A DNA stretch of 64,000 bases. Source: an uncultured Bacteroidaceae bacterium (GTDB lineage: Bacteria; Bacteroidota; Bacteroidia; Bacteroidales; Bacteroidaceae). The stretch's first letter is position 1; every line of letters starts with the position of its first letter. Below the pieces are notes generated by a model. That model saw only the letters and a list, made by a program, of their open reading frames with translations. It was not told the DNA's origin and ran no database searches. This document shows, one piece after another, positions 6,917 through 13,928 of the stretch. Made by a program: the position numbers and the translations under genes. Where the stretch lies: assembly GCA_905233285.1 (NCBI GenBank), contig CAJODY010000002.1, positions 1 to 64,000 on the forward strand, written 5' to 3'.

Positions 6917-7966
6917 ATGCAAATGGATTATCAAGTAACGAGAACGACGGCTTCGTCACGTAGTGTATACGTGGGTGTCTCGTCAGCTCAGAAAGCTGAG
7001 GAGAGAGTCCGAGATCTAAGTCGAGATGACAAGGTCGTACTTGATTATCCTAATCTGAAATATATAGATGGCTATTCAGATAACAAGCAGGGAGTTCAAC
7101 CGTTTTATCGTTCTGCCAATCGTAACTTCAACCTTCTTCATGGCGATACGTTTGAGTTGCTTCCGCAGTTCAAATTCAAGTTCGACATGATATTTGCTGA
7201 CCCGCCTTATTTCTTGTCGAACGACGGAATAAGTGTACAGTCGGGTAAAGTCGTGAGTGTGAATAAGGGGGAATGGGACAGAGGTGGTACGCAGGAGGAG
7301 ATTGACGATTTCAATCGGAGGTGGATTTCCCTTTGCAGGGAGAAACTGAAGGATAATGGCACGATATGGATTTCAGGCACGTATCATAATATTTTCTCTG
7401 TGGCTAATTGTCTAACGCAGTTGGGATTTAAGATTCTCAATGTGATTACGTGGGCAAAGACTAATCCGCCACCAAACGTTTCGTGCCGCTATTTCACGTA
7501 CAGCACAGAGTTCATCATCTGGGCACGGAAGTGTGCAAAGAAGCCGCATTACTATAATTATGAGTTGATGAAGTATCTGAATGATGACAAGCAGATGACT
7601 GATGTGTGGCGACTGCCGGCTATCGTACCTTGGGAGAAATCGTGCGGCAAGCATCCTACGCAAAAGCCATTGGCTCTGTTGAGCCGCATCATAATGGCTT
7701 CAACTAAATCCGGTGCGTGGATTCTAGACCCTTTTGCCGGAAGTTCGACAACTGGCATTGCTGCCAATCTGCTTGGTCGCCGTTTTCTTGGTATCGAACG
7801 CGAACAGGAGTTTGTTGAGATGAGCCGTCTTCGCCGTCTGGAGATTGAGAATCTGGATACGTTCCATAAGTATCGCTCGAAGATTAAGGATGTTGTTCGC
7901 ACGGAGGAACTAGGTGCACAACTTGTGGTTGCCGAGGATGTCCCCGAACTTGATTTACCTTTTTAG
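6917..7966 (+). CDS. DpnA-like adenine-N6 DNA methyltransferase, probably GATC-specific
   Basis: From ATG 6917 the protein has 349 residues; ATG 6923 is equally possible. The order of motifs, DPPY (about 95-98, DPPYFLSN) before DPFAGSSTTG (about 271-280), is that of beta-class amino-methyltransferases. The blocks around DPPYFLS, WISGTYHNI, TNPPPNVSCRYFT, DVW and GKHPTQKP match my memory of DpnA, the second methylase of the DpnII system, better than M.HinfI. It should transfer methyl from AdoMet to adenine, likely in GATC. About 70 extra N-terminal residues precede the core. It shares an island with a DpnI-like nuclease that would cut its product, a contradiction discussed in the findings. Specificity is inferred. 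Confidence 0.88.
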   Translation: MQMDYQVTRTTASSRSVYVGVSSAQKAEERVRDLSRDDKVVLDYPNLKYIDGYSDNKQGVQPFYRSANRNFNLLHGDTFELLPQFKFKFDMIFADPPYFLSNDGISVQSGKVVSVNKGEWDRGGTQEEIDDFNRRWISLCREKLKDNGTIWISGTYHNIFSVANCLTQLGFKILNVITWAKTNPPPNVSCRYFTYSTEFIIWARKCAKKPHYYNYELMKYLNDDKQMTDVWRLPAIVPWEKSCGKHPTQKPLALLSRIIMASTKSGAWILDPFAGSSTTGIAANLLGRRFLGIEREQEFVEMSRLRRLEIENLDTFHKYRSKIKDVVRTEELGAQLVVAEDVPELDLPF

Positions 7967-7986
7967 GATTTAAAGAAAACTACATA

Positions 7987-8631
7987 ATGATGGAAGAAGA
8001 AGAATTGAAACGGGCATTTGCTATAATGATAGCGCAAGGGCTGAACCCGCAGCCATTAGAGGAGGACATAGTTGAGTTTGATAATGCTGCACAATGCGGT
8101 GATTTCACTGGGATAGGTGACAGGATGGTGATGATGAAGATTACTTCGTTCATGGTGGTGAAATCCGTTAGGATTCATCGAGTCGATGATAAAACCAATG
8201 AAATAGGATGGCACTGCCCCGATTCAGGGCGGTGCCTTTACTTTTTATCGTATTTTGTTTATGTTGCGGATTTTCTGGAGAATAGAATCCGCCCAGAGGC
8301 TGTCGCCGGGTATCTGGTAGCGGCAGTTGCCTGTAGGAAGGGGTGTGAAACGGGTGACGGCGCTGTCGTCGATGCTGACGGTGCCGCGCTCGGAGAGGAT
8401 GAAGTTCCGGTCGCCTTCGATGGCGTTGATGACGGGAAGGGCATCCCACATCTTCTGACCTGTGTTGCAGTTGCAGCGGAGGTAAACTTGCTTGATGGGG
8501 TTGCGGTCGGTCCACGAGATGTCGGAAATGACCAGTTCGGGACGATATTCGACGCACTGACCCACTTCGCCCGGGGAGAAGATGACATCGACATCGGAGG
8601 GCCAGAGACTGATGAGGGTCTGAGCAAATGA
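7987..8631 (+). CDS. Small hypothetical ORF after the methylase; 3' end doubtful
   Basis: ATG 7987 lies 20 nt after the methylase stop and starts an acidic protein (MMEEEELKRAFAIMIAQGLN). About the first 75 codons look like coding sequence of the island. Beyond a terminator hairpin at 8210-8246 the frame merely runs antisense through the nucleoside-hydrolase-like gene until 8631, which is almost certainly fortuitous. I read this as the 5' part of a gene whose end was lost at the island boundary. No family recognised. Confidence 0.35.
   Translation: MMEEEELKRAFAIMIAQGLNPQPLEEDIVEFDNAAQCGDFTGIGDRMVMMKITSFMVVKSVRIHRVDDKTNEIGWHCPDSGRCLYFLSYFVYVADFLENRIRPEAVAGYLVAAVACRKGCETGDGAVVDADGAALGEDEVPVAFDGVDDGKGIPHLLTCVAVAAEVNLLDGVAVGPRDVGNDQFGTIFDALTHFARGEDDIDIGGPETDEGLSK
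8210..8246 (+). terminator. Terminator at the right end of the DpnI-like island
   Basis: A 10-bp G+C-rich stem (GGCACTGCCC/GGGCGGTGCC, one G-T pair, seven-base loop) is followed by TTTACTTTTT on the plus strand. It also lies directly beyond the stop of the convergent minus-strand gene and may serve both. Confidence 0.75.
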
Positions 8632-9282
8632 AATGCCCTGACCGAAATTGTAGCACGCTTCGTTGGCCTTACTGAAGACGCCTCCCTGGATGTAGAGGCA
8701 TTTGACTTTACGGCGTACGAGTTCGACTCCGCTGAGGGGTGAGATGTCGTCGCCCTTGGACTGGAGCAGCTGGGCAAGGCTGCTGACGAAGCCGATGCTT
8801 ATAATGGAAACGGAGCGGTCGGGCTGGGCAACGAGCATGCGTCGGTAGAGCTGCCAGCCGTCTGGCAGTGCATTGTAGTCGGATAGAGTGCGGCTGAAGA
8901 GGAGTTTCCCGCTTTTGTCGGTGTAACGGGGGAGGCTGGTATAGTCTATCCACACTTTGGGGTTCTTGACACCGTTGCGCTCAAGACCGATGGGAAGGTC
9001 GGGGTGGCCGAAGTAGGTGGCCATGACATCGACGCAGGCTGCGTTTTCCGTTCCTTCACGATCGACGATGACTCCGAGCAGCTGACAGCGGTCCTGCTCT
9101 TCGTAGCGGATGAGCATCTCGAGGGCAAAGAGGTCGTCGGTGGAGGAACCGAAGTCGCCGTCGAGGATGACGACGGGGATGTGGGTCGTGTCGCGAGGCG
9201 TTGTCGTTTGCTTACATCCGAGGAGGGAGAGAAGGATGGAGACGCAAAGGAGAAGGGTAAGTGTTGATAGTTTTGTCTTCAT
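8245..9282 (-). CDS. Nucleoside hydrolase-like lipoprotein
   Basis: The 345-residue protein has a lipoprotein signal peptide with lipobox LLGC (Cys 23). The mature N-terminus VVILDGDFGSSTDDLFAL corresponds to the DTDPGxDDxxAL calcium and ribose site of inosine-uridine preferring nucleoside hydrolases. The motif is altered (DGDFGSSTDD) but keeps the aspartates. It likely hydrolyses nucleosides or a related N-glycoside at the cell envelope; the substrate is unknown. It stands alone, convergent to the island genes. A -7-like box TATCTTCG lies upstream at 9309-9316. Confidence 0.8.
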   Translation of the reverse strand: MKTKLSTLTLLLCVSILLSLLGCKQTTTPRDTTHIPVVILDGDFGSSTDDLFALEMLIRYEEQDRCQLLGVIVDREGTENAACVDVMATYFGHPDLPIGLERNGVKNPKVWIDYTSLPRYTDKSGKLLFSRTLSDYNALPDGWQLYRRMLVAQPDRSVSIISIGFVSSLAQLLQSKGDDISPLSGVELVRRKVKCLYIQGGVFSKANEACYNFGQGISFAQTLISLWPSDVDVIFSPGEVGQCVEYRPELVISDISWTDRNPIKQVYLRCNCNTGQKMWDALPVINAIEGDRNFILSERGTVSIDDSAVTRFTPLPTGNCRYQIPGDSLWADSILQKIRNINKIR

Positions 9283-9366
9283 TTTAGATATGTTGGAATT
9301 TTATTTTGCGAAGATACAAAGTTTTTCTTCTTTTCGCAGGAAAGAGATATGTTTTTTTGAAAAATA

Positions 9367-9397
9367 TTGCAAATGTCATTCATATTCTATTACTTTG
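9367..9397 (+). promoter_or_regulatory. Promoter of pfkA
   Basis: A TTG (9367-9369) is separated by 20 nt from TTACTTTG (9390-9397), close to the Bacteroidetes -33/-7 consensus, 37 bp before the ATG. Confidence 0.5.
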
Positions 9398-9434
9398 CAG
9401 TAAAGTCTATAACCAATAACCATTATATAATACT

Positions 9435-10412
9435 ATGAGCAAGATTAAGACTATCGGATTGTTGACCTCGGGCGGTGACGCTCCGGGCATGAATGCCGCT
9501 ATACGTGCCGTGACACGTGCCGGTATTTATAATGATTTCACAGTCAAAGGTATCTATCGTGGCTACGAAGGACTCATCAATGGTGAAATGAAGACGTTGA
9601 CGACAGAGGATGTCAGCGGTATCATCAACCGAGGAGGTACTATCCTGAAGACTGCCCGCTCGATGGAGTTCATGACTCCGGAGGGTATGCAGAAGGCGTA
9701 CGAGACTTGCAAACGTGAGGAGATTGATGCTCTTATAGTCATCGGAGGTAACGGTTCGCTGACCGGTGCCCGCGATTTCGGCATGGAGTTCGACTTCCCT
9801 GTAATCGGCCTGCCGGGTACGATAGATAACGACCTTTATGGTACGGACGCAACCATCGGCTACGACACAACGATGAACACCATCATGGAGTGTGTGGACC
9901 GCATTCGTGATACTGCGAACAGTCACGAGCGCATCTTCTTCGTGGAAGTGATGGGACGCGATGCCGGCTATCTGGCAATGAATGCAGCTCTCGCTTGCGG
10001 TGCCGAGGCGGCTATCGTGCCGGAGGAGGTGACTAACGAGGACCAGTTGGCTGAATTCATGAAGCGCGGTATCCGTAAGTCGAAGAAATCGTGTATCGTA
10101 ATCGTATCGGAGAGTCAGAAGTGTGGCGCTATGTATTATGCTGAACGTGTGAAGAAGGAGTTCCCGGGATTTGACGTACGTGTATCTATCCTTGGTCACC
10201 TGCAGCGCGGTGGAACACCGTCGGCTCGCGACCGTGTGCTGGCAAGCGTACTGGGAGTAGCTGCTATTGAGGCTATCAAGATGGGGCAGCGCAACATGAT
10301 GATTGGAATACACCACAACGATGCTGCCCTCGTGCCCTTCACTGAAGCTATCCGCACGGACAAGTTCTTCGACAAACGATTGCTCGAAGTGCTCAACGAG
10401 TTGAGTATTTAA
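9435..10412 (+). CDS. pfkA: 6-phosphofructokinase
   Basis: At 325 residues it is a standard short PfkA, phosphorylating fructose 6-phosphate to the 1,6-bisphosphate in cytoplasmic glycolysis. Visible motifs are [13 protein letters not shown] (13-25), GGNGS (104-108), PGTIDND (127-133, the form typical of ATP-dependent enzymes), MGRDAGYLA and GHLQRGG. The nucleotide loop reads GGNGS where E. coli has GGDGS, that is Asn at the Mg-binding Asp position; this could be lineage-normal or could affect metal binding. The gene is monocistronic with its own promoter and a strong terminator. Confidence 0.96.
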   Translation: MSKIKTIGLLTSGGDAPGMNAAIRAVTRAGIYNDFTVKGIYRGYEGLINGEMKTLTTEDVSGIINRGGTILKTARSMEFMTPEGMQKAYETCKREEIDALIVIGGNGSLTGARDFGMEFDFPVIGLPGTIDNDLYGTDATIGYDTTMNTIMECVDRIRDTANSHERIFFVEVMGRDAGYLAMNAALACGAEAAIVPEEVTNEDQLAEFMKRGIRKSKKSCIVIVSESQKCGAMYYAERVKKEFPGFDVRVSILGHLQRGGTPSARDRVLASVLGVAAIEAIKMGQRNMMIGIHHNDAALVPFTEAIRTDKFFDKRLLEVLNELSI

Positions 10413-10440
10413 GGAAGGAAACGGAGCACATATACAAAAA

Positions 10441-10473
10441 GAAAGAGGAACTGCCAGGGGCGGTTCCTCTTTG
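10441..10473. terminator. Bidirectional terminator between pfkA and the GGGtGRT gene
   Basis: Arms AAAGAGGAAC and GGTTCCTCTTT flank a ten-base loop; the arms end in A and T runs, so the hairpin can stop transcription from both convergent genes. Confidence 0.7.
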
Positions 10474-10496
10474 CATATAGAGAGTAGGGAAGTGGG

Positions 10497-11507
10497 TTAC
10501 TTGTTGAGTGCGAGTGCTACGTTTACTGCACAAGCTACTGTACATCCTACCATCGGGTTGTTTCCGATGCCGAGGAAGCCCATCATCTCTACGTGTGCCG
10601 GTACGGATGAAGAACCTGCGAACTGTGCATCAGAGTGCATACGTCCGAGGGTGTCGGTCATACCGTAGGATGCAGGACCTGCTGCCATGTTGTCGGGATG
10701 GAGTGTACGACCTGTACCACCACCTGAAGCAACTGAGAAGTATGGCTTGCCTGCAAGTACGCGCTCTTTCTTGTATGTACCTGCTACTGGGTGCTGGAAA
10801 CGTGTCGGGTTGGTTGAGTTACCTGTGATGCTGACATCTACGTTCTCTTTCCAAAGGATTGCAACGCCTTCGCGAACGTCGTCTGCGCCGTAGCAGTTAA
10901 CCTTGGCACGTGGTCCGTCGGAGTATGCCTTTGTCTTCACTACCTTGAGTTCGCCTGTGAAGTAGTCGAACTTTGTCTGTACGTATGTGAAGCCGTTGAT
11001 ACGTGAGATAATCATGGCTGCGTCTTTGCCGAGTCCGTTGAGGATGCAGCGGAGTGGCTTCTGACGTACTTTGTTTGCCATTTCAGCAATCTTGATTGCA
11101 CCTTCTGCTGCTGCGAATGACTCGTGACCTGCGAGGAATGCAAAACACTCAGTCTCTTCGCGGAGAAGACGTGCTGCGAGGTTTCCGTGGCCGATACCTA
11201 CCTTACGGTCGTCAGCTACTGAACCAGGAATACAGAATGCCTGAAGACCGATACCGATTGCCTCGGCTGCGTCAGCTGCGTTCTTGCATCCCTTCTTGAT
11301 TGCGATGGCTGAACCTACTACGTATGCCCATTTTGCATTTTCGAAGCAGATGCGCTGTGTCTCTTCGCATGTCATGTATGGATCGAGACCTGCCTTTTCG
11401 CAAATCTGGTTTGCCTCTTCGATAGAGGAAATGCCGTTTTCGTTGAGAGCAGCGAGAATCTGCTTCATACGACGGTCTTGACTTTCAAATTTTACTTCTC
11501 TAATCAT
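10497..11507 (-). CDS. GGGtGRT family protein
   Basis: The 336-residue protein carries the eponymous motif GGGTGRT at about 262-268 (SVASGGGTGRTLHPDN). The family is named for this motif and has no established biochemical role that I know. It contains several conserved Cys and Gly-rich turns, with no signal peptide, so it is cytoplasmic. It follows the NifU-like gene by 15 nt with a strong Shine-Dalgarno (AGGAGGAAA), so the two form an operon and probably work together, perhaps around an Fe-S or sulfur-dependent step; that is inference from context only. Confidence 0.85.
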   Translation of the reverse strand: MIREVKFESQDRRMKQILAALNENGISSIEEANQICEKAGLDPYMTCEETQRICFENAKWAYVVGSAIAIKKGCKNAADAAEAIGIGLQAFCIPGSVADDRKVGIGHGNLAARLLREETECFAFLAGHESFAAAEGAIKIAEMANKVRQKPLRCILNGLGKDAAMIISRINGFTYVQTKFDYFTGELKVVKTKAYSDGPRAKVNCYGADDVREGVAILWKENVDVSITGNSTNPTRFQHPVAGTYKKERVLAGKPYFSVASGGGTGRTLHPDNMAAGPASYGMTDTLGRMHSDAQFAGSSSVPAHVEMMGFLGIGNNPMVGCTVACAVNVALALNK

Positions 11508-11522
11508 AGTCTGTTTCCTCCT

Positions 11523-12224
11523 TTATTCTTTACGTGGATCAATTGATTTAACAACTCCCTGTTCTGGCTTTGTGCGGCCATAAGTGCCTGTGACACTCTT
11601 GAGTGCTTCGTTGGCATCCATGCCCTTCTTCACTGCTTCCATGAACTTGCCCATGTGAACGTATTCGTAGCCACAAACCTCGTTGTCTGAGTCGAGGAAC
11701 ATCTTTGTGATGTAGCCTTCGGTGAGCTGGAGGTAGCGTGTGCCCTTGAGCTTTGTGCCGTAGAGGGTTCCGCACTGGGATACGAGTCCCTTACCGAGGT
11801 CTTCGAGTCCGGCACCGATGACGAGTCCGCCCTCAGAGAATGCGCTCTGGGTACGTCCGTAAACGATCTGGAGGAAGAGTTCGCGCATTGCTGTGTTGAT
11901 GGCGTCGCAAACGAGGTCGGTGTTGAGTGCTTCGAGGATGGTCTTGCCAGGAAGAATTTCTGATGCCATAGCAGCAGAGTGAGTCATACCTGAACAACCG
12001 ATGGTCTCGACGAGACACTCTTCGATGATGCCTTCCTTCACGTTGAGCGACAACTTGCAGCAACCCTGCTGTGGAGCGCACCAACCGATTCCGTGTGTCA
12101 TACCTGAGATGTCCTTGATCTCTTTTGCCTGAATCCACTTGCCCTCTTCGGGAATTGGAGCCGGTCCGTGGTTAGGGCCTTTGGCAACACAGCACATTTC
12201 TTGTACTTCTTTAGAATAAACCAT
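11523..12224 (-). CDS. NifU-like iron-sulfur scaffold-type protein
   Basis: The 233-residue protein has the N-terminal fold of Fe-S scaffold proteins (IscU/NifU type) with cysteines at about 11, 12, 49, 55, 56, 70 and 77 (for example GCCKLSLNVKEG and ETIGCSGMTHS). It presumably assembles or carries a cluster in the cytoplasm. It is first in a two-gene operon with the GGGtGRT gene, a partnership I recall from other anaerobes. It is not the general Isc or Suf scaffold by context, as no cysteine desulfurase or Suf genes are adjacent. Confidence 0.78.
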   Translation of the reverse strand: MVYSKEVQEMCCVAKGPNHGPAPIPEEGKWIQAKEIKDISGMTHGIGWCAPQQGCCKLSLNVKEGIIEECLVETIGCSGMTHSAAMASEILPGKTILEALNTDLVCDAINTAMRELFLQIVYGRTQSAFSEGGLVIGAGLEDLGKGLVSQCGTLYGTKLKGTRYLQLTEGYITKMFLDSDNEVCGYEYVHMGKFMEAVKKGMDANEALKSVTGTYGRTKPEQGVVKSIDPRKE

Positions 12225-12302
12225 AAGTCTGAATGTGTTTTTAGTGATTAATAATCAATATCGTAGATACGAATGTTTTGTTGTTTCTGAAAGAATGGAA
12301 AA

Positions 12303-12572
12303 TCAGTCGTCAACGTCGAATTCGATGTCGATAGGCTGGCCTTCCTCGTTGAATTCTACTTTTATTCCGTTGTCGAGCTGTACCTCGTATGTTGTATTGA
12401 AGAGGCTTGACTCCTGCTTTGCATATATGATAACCGCTTCAGGATATGCATTGCCAACATAGGCACGAACCTCTGTCGGCAACTCATCGACAGGCAATAT
12501 CTTCTCGCTATCGCACGACATGAGAAGCGCTGCGCTGAAGAGGACAGTGATAAGGATTTTACAAATTTTCAT
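12303..12572 (-). CDS. PepSY-like small lipoprotein
   Basis: The 89-residue protein has a lipobox (LMSC, Cys 20). The remainder has the pattern EVRAYVGNAYPEAVIIYA and VQLDNGIKVEFNEEGQPI of the PepSY-like (PF11396-type) fold found in many Bacteroidetes envelope proteins. A single domain is present where family members often have two. The role is unknown, possibly envelope inhibitor or binding. A -7 box TATCTTTG is at 12607-12614. Confidence 0.75.
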   Translation of the reverse strand: MKICKILITVLFSAALLMSCDSEKILPVDELPTEVRAYVGNAYPEAVIIYAKQESSLFNTTYEVQLDNGIKVEFNEEGQPIDIEFDVDD

Positions 12573-12606
12573 ATGTGTCAGTTTTTTCTTAATTAAAATG
12601 TGTCTG

Positions 12607-12614
12607 CAAAGATA
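12607..12614 (-). promoter_or_regulatory. -7 box of the PepSY-like lipoprotein gene
   Basis: TATCTTTG on the minus strand, 34 bp upstream of the ATG at 12572. Confidence 0.45.
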
Positions 12615-12659
12615 TAGAATTAATTTTTTATCTTTTCATTTTTTCATTAATTTATTTAG

Positions 12660-12667
12660 TACCTTTG
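12660..12667 (+). promoter_or_regulatory. -7 box of the DUF3298 lipoprotein gene
   Basis: TACCTTTG followed by C, a perfect TAnnTTTGC, 17 bp before the ATG at 12685. It shows that the upstream part of the long ORF in the track is not translated. Confidence 0.5.
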
Positions 12668-12684
12668 CCGAAAATTTTTGTTTG

Positions 12685-13506
12685 ATGAAAAAAATCTATC
12701 CATATCTGACTGTTTTTTTCTGTATTCTGATGTGTTATGCCTGTTCGGAAGGAAATAATCTGCGCAGTATGCAGATAGGCAGGGCTAACGAGGTGCTGAG
12801 GGTAAGTACTGCCGAGCTGAAGGAGCTGCCAGAGGAGTTTGCCAGACCGGATGATGATGAAGAATTGGTATTCGACATGAGTGTGACAGTCGATTCGCTG
12901 CAGTTTGGCGAACAGACTGATTCGCTAGCCTGTACGCTGATAAATAAGTGTATCATCACTCAGTTGCTCGGACAGCCGTCGTATATGACTGTGTCGGAGG
13001 CTATAAGCGGCTTTATAGAGGAGAAAAAGAAGGAGTTTACGTATGAGGAGTATATGGTTACATGCTACGATCACGTAACGGGTACTGTTGATTTGGGACT
13101 GAAGGATGTAATCAATTATACGTTCAGGGAGGATTACTACGGTGGCGGTGCTCATCCCACTCAGATGGTGACTATAAAGCGTTTTGACTTGCAAACTGGT
13201 ACACCTATAGAACTATGGGATGTGTTTGAGGATTCCAACTCAGACTCTCTACGCTTGATGCTGACCCGGAAACTGATGAAAGATCAGGGTGTGAACACTC
13301 TTGAAGAACTGAAGGAGAAAGGCTTCCTTGAGATGGTGGATATGTTCATACCGCAGAATTTCTGGCTTGACAAGGACAGCCTGTCGTTTTTCTTCAACCA
13401 GTATGACATTGCTCCGTATGCCTTGGGACAGATTTCGCTTTCGTTTGGTTATAATGAACTGAAGCCGTATCTGAAACCTATGATAGCAGACAGGGTGAAG
13501 GAGTAG
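12685..13506 (+). CDS. DUF3298/RsiV-like lipoprotein
   Basis: The start is ATG 12685, not 12520: the longer frame would cross the -7 box, and MKKIYPYLTVFFCILMCYAC is a complete lipoprotein signal with lipobox Cys 20. The 273-residue product ends in a DUF3298 (RsiV-type) domain (YYGGGAHPTQ and NQYDIAPYALGQISLSF). Such proteins are envelope-anchored; in RsiV the domain binds lysozyme, but no sigma factor lies nearby, so that function cannot be assumed. The gene is divergent from the PepSY-like lipoprotein and ends in a heptamer array. Confidence 0.85.
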   Translation: MKKIYPYLTVFFCILMCYACSEGNNLRSMQIGRANEVLRVSTAELKELPEEFARPDDDEELVFDMSVTVDSLQFGEQTDSLACTLINKCIITQLLGQPSYMTVSEAISGFIEEKKKEFTYEEYMVTCYDHVTGTVDLGLKDVINYTFREDYYGGGAHPTQMVTIKRFDLQTGTPIELWDVFEDSNSDSLRLMLTRKLMKDQGVNTLEELKEKGFLEMVDMFIPQNFWLDKDSLSFFFNQYDIAPYALGQISLSFGYNELKPYLKPMIADRVKE

Positions 13507-13547
13507 TTTACAGTTTACCGTTTACTGTTTACAGTTTACCGTTTACA
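13506..13547. repeat. Heptamer array GTTTACM (6 units)
   Basis: Six consecutive 7-bp units GTTTACA/C/T begin in the stop codon of the DUF3298 gene and fill the gap to the convergent pseudogene. Confidence 0.9.
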
Positions 13548-13554
13548 GTCTGGT

Positions 13555-13851
13555 TTATTTTTTCAGTATTTTACGTGTGTTTCCGTTTCGGTCGCGGATA
13601 ATGTAGAATCCACGGCTGAGGGTGGGCTGCTGCAGACCTGCGATGTTGTAGATTCCGGCAGTTCCGTTCCACTGGGCTTCGTCGGCTGATGGTTTGTCGG
13701 TAATCTCTGTGGGGATATAAGTCTGCGGAGTGACGAGCAGACGGTTGTCTGCTATTTGCTTCGTTTCGCCACTAGCTATCTGTTTACCTTCGGAGTTGAA
13801 TATGCGTATGTCCTGCACTTCGTCGCTGACGGAGGTCTGGTCGATGGCAAA
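13555..13851 (-). pseudogene. C-terminal remnant of a secreted protein (sorting-domain-like)
   Basis: The open frame ends with a segment typical of Bacteroidales secreted-protein C-terminal sorting or anchoring domains (GIYNIAGLQQPTLSRGFYII). The track's GTG start at 13818 is not at a domain boundary; the frame continues upstream without an ATG to a TGA just beyond 13880. Nothing upstream supplies a body, as ClpB occupies that region. I interpret it as the tail of a deleted gene. Its 5' edge contains a perfect 10-bp inverted repeat (13856-13887). Confidence 0.55.
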
Positions 13852-13855
13852 ATCA

Positions 13856-13887
13856 AAGTCCTGAAATCGTATTTGACTTCAGGACTT
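13856..13887. repeat. Perfect inverted repeat AAGTCCTGAA/TTCAGGACTT
   Basis: Ten-base arms are separated by 12 nt, between the pseudogene remnant and the 3' end of clpB. There is no T tract directly after, so terminator function is uncertain. Confidence 0.55.
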
Positions 13888-13928
13888 GAGTGTATCAGTG
13901 GTTTTAATTAAAACTTTTACACCTGCTG

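Noticed and set aside
8210-8631. C-terminal two thirds of the 214-aa ORF at 7987 as a real protein
   Set aside because: It continues through a strong terminator and antisense to the nucleoside-hydrolase-like gene.
9423-10316. 297-aa ORF opposite pfkA
   Set aside because: PfkA is unambiguous; the antisense frame has no support.
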